Positions 13,101-23,166 of a DNA stretch of 64,000 nucleotides are shown in pieces. The position numbers and the translations under genes are program-made. The stretch is from Deuterostichococcus epilithicus (taxonomy: Eukaryota; Chlorophyta; Trebouxiophyceae; Prasiolales; Stichococcaceae). The stretch lies in contig JAVTLE010000003.1 of assembly GCA_033439295.1 (NCBI GenBank), positions 372,001 to 436,000 on the forward strand, read 5' to 3'. The first letter of the stretch is position 1; every line of letters starts with the position of its first letter. Under the pieces are notes generated by a model. It was not told the origin of the DNA, did not search any database, and saw only the letters and a list, made by a program, of their open reading frames with translations.

Positions 13101-16100
13101 GCACCGCAGCAGTGAAGCAGCCGGGCAGGCGCGCTTCGTCGCGGGGCCTGATGACGGCGTGCAAGGGCACGGGCTCGGACTTGGCCAGCACAGCTCCTGT
13201 GTCACATCTGCATGCCTGTGCTGTGCACAGGAGATGGAGGAGCTGTTCCGGCGGACCATTCCGGAGGACTCCCGCTATGGCACGCAGTTCGTGTTCCGCC
13301 AGGTTGGGCACCCCTCTGGCTGAGACACTTTGGCTGCTCAGCAGCAGTGTCAACCCCTGTCCGTTTGTGACCAAACCAAGCTGTACGCGATATGACAGAT
13401 GCATGCTAAAAGTGCGTCAGAGGAGGCCGGGTCCTGATGCGGCAGCCCCCTGGCCGCAGGGCAATCCGCTGATCCCCGATGACCTGCGGTCGGTGGCGGC
13501 CTCGCGCGCGGCGGCCATCTGTGTCGTGTCCGACACCTCCAGGTGCGCAGTAGAGCCTCCCTTCCCGCCGACCACCCAGATGGGCCTGCATTGCGCCGGG
13601 CAATAAACCCTACCCGGCTTTGGCAAGACGCTCTCTGGCAACCCCAAAACTGGGACACTATTGTTCGAAGGCGGGCCGTCCTTCGAGGTCAAGTGAGTAA
13701 GGATTCGGAGAGCAAGTCGTCTCCTGCTTCTGTTTTTGTACCTCAAACTTGTACCTCAAATCTGTCGGGGCACTCCTGCTCTGGCTGAGCAGCGGGCCAC
13801 TCCTACATGAAGTTACCACTGCGCACGCGGCTGTCTACCCGTCGCCCACAGGTGTTACCGGTCTTGATTGCTCTCACTCCACTGCGACATGCGCTTTTCT
13901 GAGCATTCCGCCGCAACGCCCCTCCTGCCGCAGCCGCATCTCCGTTTCCCAGCCGCCGATCGTGCAATGGCGCCACTCCAGCACCGCACTGCAGGTGTTT
14001 CCAGCGAGGAGGACGCTTGGTCAGTGCGGGTTGTGTTTCCAGCGGAACGATGGCATCCTGCACTGATGCCTTTGCTCACACCTAGTTGCGGCGCTGACTG
14101 ATGGCACAGGCGTCGCAGCAGGGCGGTCATGCAGCCGGTGTGCATGGTGGTGCTGCTGGACTAGCCGGCCCCATCACGCACTAACCTTTCTGCACATGGT
14201 TCATTGCCCTGCTGGTCACCTCGCGCCAGGTACCCCTCCGAGGCGGACGCGCAGTCGGTGCGGGTGGCGGTGCTGCTGGACGAACTGGACTTCCCGGGCC
14301 TGGGCCAGCCGGACCCGCGGGTGGGACACATCGTGGTGGAGCTGAAGACCTCCAATGCGGTGCCGCTGCTGCGCTACAGCTGCTCCAAGCGCATCATCGG
14401 GCTGCCCACGGCGCAGCTCAATGCGCGCAGGTTAGGCGCCCAGAGAGGAGTCAGACTGGTTGAGGGGACTGCCTTGCAGCTCGTCGTCGTTGGTGGGGAA
14501 TTGATGCATTCAATGCTGTCAGCACGACGAAAGAAGGCAGAGCTGCTTTCCAAAGCACCGACACCGTGTCAGGAAGAGCGTCAGTCCAGCTGCTGCCCCT
14601 GCTGTTTACAACCCTGCAGCGATGCAGACCCACCGCCTTTGACCCACCCTTTGACCCAGATAGACCGCAAAGTGGGTCAAACATGCTGCTGCAGGATGGC
14701 GCGCATCGTCAAGAGCCCGGTGGTGGGCATGGTGTCCACCTTCATTTGGAGCTTCAATTCGCAGTCGCAGGTCAATACAACTGCGCACTACTTCTGGCGC
14801 CACACCTCATTCGACTGTTGCTGCCAACAAGTCGTGCATGGGGACCCAACCACCTCCTTTTGGTGCTTCACCTCGCAGTCGCAGCTCAGCAGGCGGCGCA
14901 GCCATGTTGTGCCATGTCACCTCAAGAAAGCTGTCTGACGGCGCGGGTAGTGCTGTCGGATCGTGTGTGGCAGCGTCCGGCTTGGGCCACCAGCCATCAG
15001 CCCATCACTTGCCAGGCTTTGTTCCCGATAAGAACTCCGATTCCAACTTCGCCGTGAGTGCAGGTATACCTGGAGCGCATCCCGCAGTTTGTAGGCCGCA
15101 CCTTCGGCAGCCTCGTCTTCCAGCTGCCGGACGCCACGCCATTCGGTATCGTCAATCACTTCAGGTGGGGGGCCGCACAGCGTGCTTGTTCCTCGTGCAA
15201 GGATTCAGGGTGGGAGGGCAGGCGCACTTGCGTTCCACCCCAGGGCCCCTGAAGCGTTTGCCATCACTGTCCTCGCTTGGCACCTGCAAAAGGAGGTTTG
15301 GTGACCTGATGGCAGCAACAGGGAACCCGACGGTATCACAGGCTCAGGCGAATAAACATGTGCCTGACAGATGGTGGCCTGGTAAACTGCGTCCATCGGC
15401 ACCGTAGCATGATGCGTCGCATTTGAGGGAAGACTTCGGACTGACACCTTGGACTGACACTGTGGAGGCCTGACACCTGGTGTTGTGCGTCATAGCGGCC
15501 AGTGCCAGATCAACCCGCCACCAGGCACCTTCATCAACGAGGGCGACGAGATTGTGATGGTGCGGCCGACCAGCTTCAAGAAGGGCGGCTACAGCCCTGC
15601 GCCGGCGCCCATTCCCATCCCCCACAGTGCGCCCCCGCCACCTCGTCCCTTGCTGCTTTTCTCATGAGCCCACCGCTGCGCAGCGCATCCCCGTCCCCCC
15701 AATTGTGTCTCCGCCACCCTCTGCACCAGCCGGCTGTTGCACACCTGATTTGACCGCTCCGCTGAGGACAAACGTACCTTGCGGACTTGCAATGACGGTT
15801 GACGCAGCGGGGGTCAGGGGTCACGCAAGCAGGTTCGACACTCACGTGTGTTGATGTCCAAGGTGATCAGCAGTTGATGGTTGTCTGCTGCTGTTGCAGG
15901 CACCTGGGACGAGTCTGATTATGTGTGCTCGGAGTGGGACTTGTCGTCGCAGGACATCTCCACCATCAGGTGCTAAAAAGCCTATATCTAAACGCAAGAT
16001 GTAGGGCCCCTGTCGCAGCCACAGACTGGTGGCCGGCACAAGGTGCATGGGGACGGAGGTCACTGGCGAATGCGAGGAGGAGCGCACGCTGAAGGAAATC

Positions 16101-19100
16101 CGGAACAAGGGGGGTGGGTTGCAGCTGCCGAGCACCCAGCTGCAGCTGCTCAGGGCTCATGTTTGATGCATCGGCCAAACTTTGACCCTGTGTGCTGCCG
16201 GACCGACTCACGTTCTCCCGCCTGCGCCCGCAGCTTGGACGGCGAGCGGATGCCAATGTCAATGCGCGGTCAGCTGAATGAGCCGGAGGGTGGCCAGACG
16301 CCAAGTGCCCAATTCCTGCTGCCCATGGAGTACACCCACTCTGGCGGCAGTGCGGAGGTGCCGGCTTCTCTGGAAGCACGCAGTTTCAGTCCTCACCCAT
16401 CAGTTTCCGCCAGGCTTCCCCGGATTGCTGCATTTCAGTGCATTTGGCAGGGAGCCGTGACATGGTCACCCGGCAGTGCTCAGTCGTGCCCACCTGTTTA
16501 TGTGCATACACCACACGTCACAGTTGCGGAGCGCATCTGCCGCTGCACCACTGACGCCCCTCGGCAGCGCCTGCATGTCAACCCTCGTGAAACAAACTGA
16601 CCAACTAAACCCGCACGGGATCCCGTTCGATCTATGACAAAGTGCTATGGCCGCCGCGCAGCGGATACTGATATGCGGCTGGGGCGAGCCCACCTTCATG
16701 TCGAATCTGCTGCGGGAACTGGACCACGGCCCCGCAGCGCTGCCGCGCGACTCCACGGTGGTCATGTTCAACCGCCTGGAGACGGAGCAGCAGCAGAACA
16801 TGCTGCAGGCGCGCTTTAGAAAACGTCATTCTCGACATGTCCCCCCTGCCCGGGCCGCACGTGTCTATACCACTCAGCTATGTCCTCAAGGCCAGCCTGC
16901 AGATGGTCCAGACACTAGTTTTCTAGGAAGGTTTCGACGGACCCCGCCTTTGTCTATGCGTGGAGCGGCCCAAGCGACTCGTATTTTCCTGACTGGCTTT
17001 GGGCGCCCTTCAAGACTTGAAGCCGCCATGCATGACTTCGCCGCAGGACTTCGCGAAGCTGCGCAACATCCAGCTGCAGCACATCAAGGGCAACCCGCTC
17101 AACCGCAAGGACTTGGACTCCAAGATCGACATCCAAAGGTGCGCCCGCATGCCGTGCAGCGGCTGCTGATGGCACAGCGAGAGCTGGCTGGCAGATGCCC
17201 AGGGTCAACAGCGTGCCGCATTGGGGCTGGTGTTGTTTCTGAATTTTCGAGCGCGAGGAGAGCCTGCCGACTTCGCTGTCTCTTCTGCTGTGATGTCTGT
17301 TACTGCCAATCTCTCTGCGCAGCACAGCCTCCAGTCCGTAGTGGCACTGTGCGATACGGAGTGGGCAGTTGCGGCGCAGCCTCAAGTGCGTCTAGGAGCA
17401 CTGTGACCATTTCCATCTCAGCACCCTGCTTTTGTTCTGCAGCTACAAGTCCGCGGTGGTGCTGTGCGACATGGAGTGGGTGGACCCGGATCTGCGCGTG
17501 GCCAATGGCATTGCTATCTCAGACCAGGGCGACATGCTGCGCCTGGATGCGATGCTCATGACAGTGCAGCTCAACCTGCGCAAGATGCTGGAGGTGGGTT
17601 GTTGCCTTCTTCTAGCGTGTCTTGCATGGCCAGCTTGCCATGCGAGGCTCCGGGGGCCCTCCTCCTCTGTCCGTGCGCCGTCTCAGAGAGTTCTGCTGCT
17701 CGTGACAGCGCAGCTCAGCCTGCGCAAGATGATGGAGATGCGCCGCGCATGTCCCGCTTGCCATTTCTCCTGCAACATCATTGCTACTTTCTGACCGGCA
17801 TCAGCGCATCAGGGCAGTGCTGATTTGCAGCCAACCAGTCGTTCCATCATTCAAGGGTCAATTCAGGGCGCAGCGGAGCCTTCTCTGTAGCAGCATGAGA
17901 CCGTGGTTGAGCTGTCTTAATCTTTTCTACGAATGAAGAGGACATACAGTTGACAAGGCAGTTGAAGACATCGGACATTGGGATCAACACCGCCATCCCG
18001 TGAGCGCAGGAGGTCGGCCAGAGCCACTTCAGCATGGTGTGCGAGAAGTGCGCCTTCGAGGGCACCACACGCTTCGAGGATGGCCTGCGGCTGCCGCTGG
18101 GCATCTCCGTCAACTTCCCCTCCTTCGCCGCCGGCATCCTCACCGAGGTTAGTTGGGTGCTCGTCCCCTGACGCTGCTTCGGGCTGCGCCCATCTTGTTT
18201 TGCGGGCTCCTGAACTCGAGCCCTTTGAACAGCGGACAACGCTGCCACGCCCTGCGGATCAGGCTGCCGCATCTTGGAAGGCAATGCCTGCAAGGGCCGC
18301 CTGACAACCCCAGCAATGTCTTCAGGGCTTAGTGTTGCACCGCTGTACGGCACCGCAGGTGGCGTACGACCCGAAGGTGCTGCTGCCGTTCAGCCACATG
18401 GGGGAGACGGACGAGATGAGGGTGCAGGACGCCTCCTGCCTCGCAGCGCACGGCGAGCGCGTCTGCTTCTGGGAGCTGCAGGCGGGTTGTTTTCGGACTC
18501 ACCCCTGATTGAAAAAGTTGAGGTTTCAGAGCGTCAGCCTCCTCGTGCATGCACCTGCTGCTGGGCGGCTGTTGTGTGCGGCCTGCTGTGCCTGAATGGG
18601 GTGTTGAGGCGCCCTTCACTTGGTGGCTGCAGCGTGCGCAGCTGGTGGGGCAGGTGCTGCTGATCTACTGCATGTGCGGCCGGCCCGCACTACCGACTTT
18701 ACTTTGAATCGCAATCAGCACCGTGATTCCCCACCCACTGCAGCGGCGCGCGCAGCTGGTGGGGCAGGTGCTGCTGGGCTATCTGGAGGTGCCCGCCACC
18801 ACCGACCAGCGGCTGTCCTTCGTGGTCAACCCCGTGGGCGCGGAGCTGCGCTCCGAGGAGCGGGTCTGGAACAGTGGCGACCAGCGCACCAAGCTGGTCC
18901 GCAAATGGGCGCCTCCGGCTCTGCAGTGTCGCCTTGCATGCCCTATTGTTCCCCCGGATGGCAGACCCGCTGCACGAGAAGTCGGGTCTCGCATGAGCAG
19001 TTCGGCTGTGCTTTGGAGGCTGCACAGCAGGGCTTGGACGGGACTGGCGGAAGGACAATGCCTCTCAAGGCAGTTCTGCAGACTCCAGGCCTCACTTTGC

Positions 19101-19630
19101 CCGCACCTCGCCGGGGCGCAGATCACCATCTCACCGAAGGAGGAGTCGGTGGCCTCCTCCGGGCGACTGCGCTCGCGGTACGCCAGGTCGGCCATCCGGG
19201 AGACGCTCGGCAGCGGCGGCGGGGCTCAGTCCAAGTCCGTCGTCATGGAGGCGCCGCTGCAGGTGCCGACTGGCTGACTCCCATCTTGTGCCACAGTTGT
19301 GTGTGTCTGATCCGTCAAAGCGGGATGTCGTCGAAGCGGGACTGCATCGAGTGCAGCGAGTGCTTGGCATGTTCCCTGCGCCCTGCTGCCACACACCCGC
19401 AGTACTGCTTTGACCGCCGCTCCACCGCATGTCTGCATGGTTACAGAGTGCAAAGCTGGTTTTGATGACGCAGCGTTCCATCCTCGTGATCTGGGCAGCT
19501 TGCTGTGCCGCCGCAGGCCACCAGCACGCTGACAGACGAGCTGCTGGAGGCGGCGGCAATGAACACAGCCACGGTGGCGGGCGGCAACGGCGCCGACGAG
19601 GCGCCGAAGCAGAACTTCACATCGATCTGA
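10135..19630 (+). CDS. CASTOR/POLLUX (DMI1)-like RCK ion channel, copy B
   Basis: Paralogue of copy A in opposite orientation. From ATG 10135 the first exon is Arg-rich then Ser/Asp/Glu-rich. A basic patch (RRKKKRKPAFLD) opens exon 2. A membrane helix follows (DLLLIIALNIAILLFGGAL, about 11.77-11.83 kb) and a second (QLFGVAAASTGLASFALVLA, about 12.21-12.27 kb). RCK-type blocks follow: ILVLAWADNRKDLEVVW (12.84 kb), GNPLIPDDLRSVAASRAA (13.46 kb), then a block ending ELKTSNAVPLLRYSCSKR (14.3 kb). The second domain begins RILICGWGEPTFMSNLLREL (about 16.66 kb). A shared C-terminal domain has FEGTTRFEDGLRLPLGISVN, VAYDPKVLLPFSHMGE and RSEERVWNSGDQRTKLV. The last exon ends APKQNFTSI with TGA at 19628-19630. 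The intron after FWELQ (about 18.48 kb) needs a GC donor. Introns match copy A. It lacks the basic tail of copy A. Confidence 0.82.
13995..14163 (+). repeat. two acceptor-plus-exon-start echoes upstream of the real exon
   Basis: The real exon starts at about 14230 (YPSEADAQSVRVAVLLDEL). Two decayed relatives precede it: 13995-14043 (contains EEDAWSVRVVF) and 14110-14163 (contains VCMVVLLD then a stop). All three begin directly after an AG followed by G, as a splice acceptor would leave them. Confidence 0.75.
14851..14884 (+). repeat. echo of an exon end (SFNSQSQ)
   Basis: The exon ending at about 14770 (STFIWSFNSQSQ then GT) has a diverged copy of its last 34 bases about 80 bases into the intron (TSFWCFTSQSQ). 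The copy has CT rather than GT after the last CAG. Confidence 0.6.
17691..17740 (+). repeat. echo of an exon end (LNLRKMLE)
   Basis: The exon ending at about 17593 (LMTVQLNLRKMLE) is followed about 100 bases later by LVTAQLSLRKMMEM, a diverged copy in the same orientation. Confidence 0.7.
18633..18665 (+). repeat. echo of an exon start (RAQLVGQVLL)
   Basis: About 110 bases upstream of the real exon (start about 18744, RRAQLVGQVLLGYLEV) there is a nearly identical copy of its first 33 bases, RAQLVGQVLLIYC, also preceded by CTGCAG. This is the least diverged echo in the window. Confidence 0.8.
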
Positions 19631-20136
19631 GAGTTGACTGGCACGCCGCACCAGCCGGCGGCGATGGTGCGGACGGCAGGGTGAAGAGCACAAATCGCGC
19701 CTGGCTGGTGTCTTGGACCGCTTTGGTAACCGCAAGGCAGCGCCGGCAACCTTTATGGCTGGTGCTATATCCAGCCAGCAGCAATTGCTGTCGGAAGCAG
19801 GGGCTACACTATCTGTGAGAAAGCGAATGCGACTTAGGTATGATTGAAGAGGTTCATTCCTTTGCGGCTGCGTCTGCCGCCGGACAGCAGGTTGGCCGCA
19901 TTTGCCGCGCACTTGCACAGTTTCCAGTAATGCGCACTATCGCCGACGAGCAAAATAGCCTTCCGGCCAATGCAGGAGCGGAGGAGCCTGCAAGCTGTTG
20001 AACATGACAAACCATGCCGTGTGCGGGGCTGCCAGCCAGCTTCCGAGATTGGGCATATGCGTTTAGAGATGTTGCAATCACTGTCCTGCTTGCTGCAAGC
20101 CTCGCTCAGCAGCACAGAACGACCCATCAGAGCACA
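19631..20136. other. spacer: 3' flank of channel B and promoter of SOUL gene
   Basis: No coding signal seen. It lies between two plus-strand genes and should hold the terminator region of the first and the promoter of the second. Confidence 0.5.
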
Positions 20137-21939
20137 ATGATGAAATTGTCTACTATTTGCGCGGCCCTGGCCCTCGGCCTCGCCTGCACGGCGGAGGCGT
20201 CGCTTCGCAGCGACCTGCTGTCCCTGCACAGCGTTGACGTCAACGCAGACGGAGAGGCGCCATGGTGAGTACCGCAGCATTTCATGCGTCATCTGACACA
20301 CAGCCACTGGCAACCACAACCAGTTTGCAGAAGTGGCGTGTCTGCGTGCACCGTCAGCCTTACGCCAGAGGTCCAGACCTCACGCAAGTGCGTCACCCAG
20401 TATGCTGTCGTCAGATACAAACCAGACCTGATATCTCGCATCGCGTCAAGCTGACGCCCCATCTGCAAGTGCATGCACCATGCGCTGGATGCAACGCCTC
20501 CGAGCGGCGGGCTTGACACATGCAGGTTCTGCCATGGGCTGGACTGCCCCGAGTTCACGGTCGTCAATGAGACGGACGCATACCAGATCCGGGAGTACCA
20601 AGCAGGTGTGCACGTTTGCATGCAATTCAGTACGCCCATGCTGGCGTCTGGTGCTGCGCCGCTGATGCCAGACTGACTCACTGCACCCTGCGCAGGTGAT
20701 TGGATCACCACCACAGTGGACGGCAGCGGCTTCACGGTCGCCATGACCAAGGGCTTCACCCGCCTGTTCCAGTACATCTCAGGTGAGACCTGTTGTGCTG
20801 CCTAGCCCAGCCTCAGCACTCTTCCTGTTGCCATGAGGCCAACAGGCAAACACAAATGCGTATCAGCCATCGGTGCATCCAGCAGCTCACACCAAACACG
20901 TATCTCACGAACTCTGCCGCAGGCGCAAACGAAGACAGCAAGAAGATGAAGATGACGTCCCCGGTGGCCAACATGTGAGTGCAGGTCAACATACGTCAAT
21001 GTACACATGTGCATATCCTCCTTCGCGCTTGCGTGCAACCCAGAGCATGCAACCTTCCAGCTCAATGTTGAGCGCTCCACACCGTGTCGTCAACAGGCTG
21101 CAGACCGAGGAGGGCTTCCGCAAGACCAGGAACAACTACACCATTGCGTTCTGGGTGCCGTCCGACTTCCAGGGCATGGCGCCCAAGCCGACGTCCAACG
21201 ACGTGCACATCGTCAACATCCCTAAGCGCACCGCGTACGTCGCGCAGTTTGGCGGCTACGCCACGGAGCAGAGCCTGCTGAAGGAGGCTGCCACCCTGGC
21301 CGAGGCCGCTAAGGTATGCAGTCCTTTTTCTGTGGACCGATGCACGACTGTGACTGCTGTGATCATGCGAGCTGCAGGCAAAACAGAAGCAGTTTATACC
21401 GTGGTTCCCCCCGGTCGACAACAACAGAGCCGCTGAGGCAGCCTTTCCCAACGTTTCTCGGCAATGCTTCTGCAGGCCGATGGGGTAGAGCTCGATACGA
21501 ACGCCTTCTTCTGGGCTGGGTGCGTCCGATGCCGCCTGCAGGGTTTATCTTGGCATCTTTTGGCATTTGTGTTGTCAAAAGCGCTCAGCGATCAGCCAGC
21601 ACGTGACAGGCATGCTGCTTTTGGCGCCAGCCGGATGCTGGCGCCGGAGTGTGATTTGGTCGGCGCTGCCAAGCACATTCTGCATCTGTAGACATGCTTT
21701 TTGACTCGCTGCGCAGGTACGACCCGCCGTACAGGGTGACAGGAAGGCACAATGAGGTGCGCAGCAGATCGACCGTCAACGTGCTTGCTGGCTGTGTTAT
21801 GCACTGTCAGGATCCGAGAGTGGCGGTGTAGGCCTTCCCGATGCATGTAGTACCAACCAACCTTCTGCTGCACAACACATGTGGCCCTGCCTTCCAGGTT
21901 TGGCTGGCGGCCAAGGACGACAGCAACAGTGCTTTGTGA
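20137..21939 (+). CDS. SOUL heme-binding family protein, secretory
   Basis: SOUL proteins bind heme or related tetrapyrroles loosely. Eight exons join in phase: about 20137-20264, 20526-20605, 20696-20782, 20923-20974, 21097-21313, 21476-21519, 21717-21756 and 21898-21939. The protein starts MMKLSTICAALALGLACTAE, a signal peptide with an Ala-x-Ala-like cleavage area, so the protein probably enters the secretory pathway or a vacuole. Family features are CPEFTVVNETDAYQIREY near the start, KKMKMTSPVANM in the middle, then GFRKTRNNYTIAFWVPSDF, and DPPYRVTGRHNEVWLAAKDD at the end, all in the usual order. At roughly 230 residues it has normal length. The first ATG of an ATGATG pair was taken as the start. 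All introns are GT-AG. The family call is firm; the ligand is inferred from the family. Confidence 0.9.
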
Positions 21940-23166
21940 GCACTAAGCAAAGGTTCAGAAGGCGCCTTGGCGAACACATTTTTGGAGACATTGACAGCGG
22001 TTGGAGGCTCGATAACGGCGGCATGGAGCATTATGCTGGGACCAAGCGCTTGGCTCTTTGACGAGAAGGCATGCAGCTGCAGAGGGCTCGTTCCAGCGTC
22101 GTTGGCTGTATTGAAATCGCGTAGCTACTTGGCTCCACCTGCATTGCTCTTAGAAGCTCACTTGGAATGGCCACTGAGTGAGGCTGAGTGTCGGGGGTGC
22201 CGTCATGGTTACGTTAGACAAACGCGCTTCTCCAAACCCTTTTCGCGAACGCAAGTCCGCGCAAGATGCGACTTTGCTCAACTTCCTTAAGAGCAAATGC
22301 TATTCAGCTTGCTCAGGTGTACTTTGCACTTGTCGGACGCATTCTGTGGGGCCCGCATCCTGAAGTTGCGTTCGTGGTAGAGTAGCTGGTCGGTCAGCCA
22401 CAGCAGCGTCGTCAGCACGCAGCTTCACTGCTCCTTGTTTTGCATACGAAGACCGTGTCCATTGCACAAGCAGAGCAAGCTCGGTAGCACACCTCCGCGC
22501 GCCGGCCGGAGAAGCACTGCCGTCCGCTGTTCGTGTGGCAGCTGTCGCACACCGGCTGGTGAGCTTTGTTGGGCACCGCGCGCGTCACCTAGCCTCGACG
22601 AGTGAGTTCTGTGCCATCCCTGTTGATATGAATCTCGTGCGTGCACCTCTGCGCTGTCTGGAGCCGCGCACCCCATAAAGGGCGATGCCTCGGCAAGGCA
22701 CGTGCCTGTGCGTCGAATGATGCATTCTGCCAGCGGCATGCCGCCAACGACTCATCGCAGGAGTCTCTCGGGTGCTGTCGCCTTCTCACGTGCATCGTTG
22801 CTGGCTTTTCAGGATAGGGGGTGACGATAGGGGTTGAGGAGCAGGCGATCGCAGCAGTCTGAGAGCAAACTGGTGCGTGCTACACCCCGGAGTCGGCTGC
22901 TGGAGCCGCTTCGCGTCGCTGCTCTGTGCTGCAACCGCGCAGCTGCAGCTGTGCGCCTGTCGCTGCAGACAGCGCCGGGAAGTTGTCCTTGACCGGCGGC
23001 GGCAGACGGCCAGCCGTAAAGGGCTGTACTTCGCCTGCCGCTCGTCAGGGGCGACTGCAGCACAAAGTTTGGAGCGCCTCTTGGCAGCAGGCAGCCACAC
23101 TCGCAGCCGCAAGGTCCCGCAGTCTAGGCGCCCGCCGCGGCAGCCGCGGCGTGGCGGCTGCGGCGC
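21940..23166. other. spacer of 1.2 kb before the glycosyltransferase gene
   Basis: No confident gene. One cysteine-rich open stretch on the minus strand is listed separately. The rest shows no recognisable motif on either strand. Confidence 0.4.
22412..22555 (-). CDS. possible cysteine-rich terminal exon
   Basis: Read on the minus strand from a plausible acceptor (CTCACCAG), 48 codons run to TGA and contain CDSCHTN, then CFSGRRAEVCYRACSAC and VFVCK, about eight cysteines. The C-x2-C spacing suggests a metal-binding or disulfide-rich small protein. No upstream exon could be joined with confidence, so this may be chance. Confidence 0.2.
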   Translation of the reverse strand, partial: PVCDSCHTNSGRQCFSGRRAEVCYRACSACAMDTVFVCKTRSSEAAC

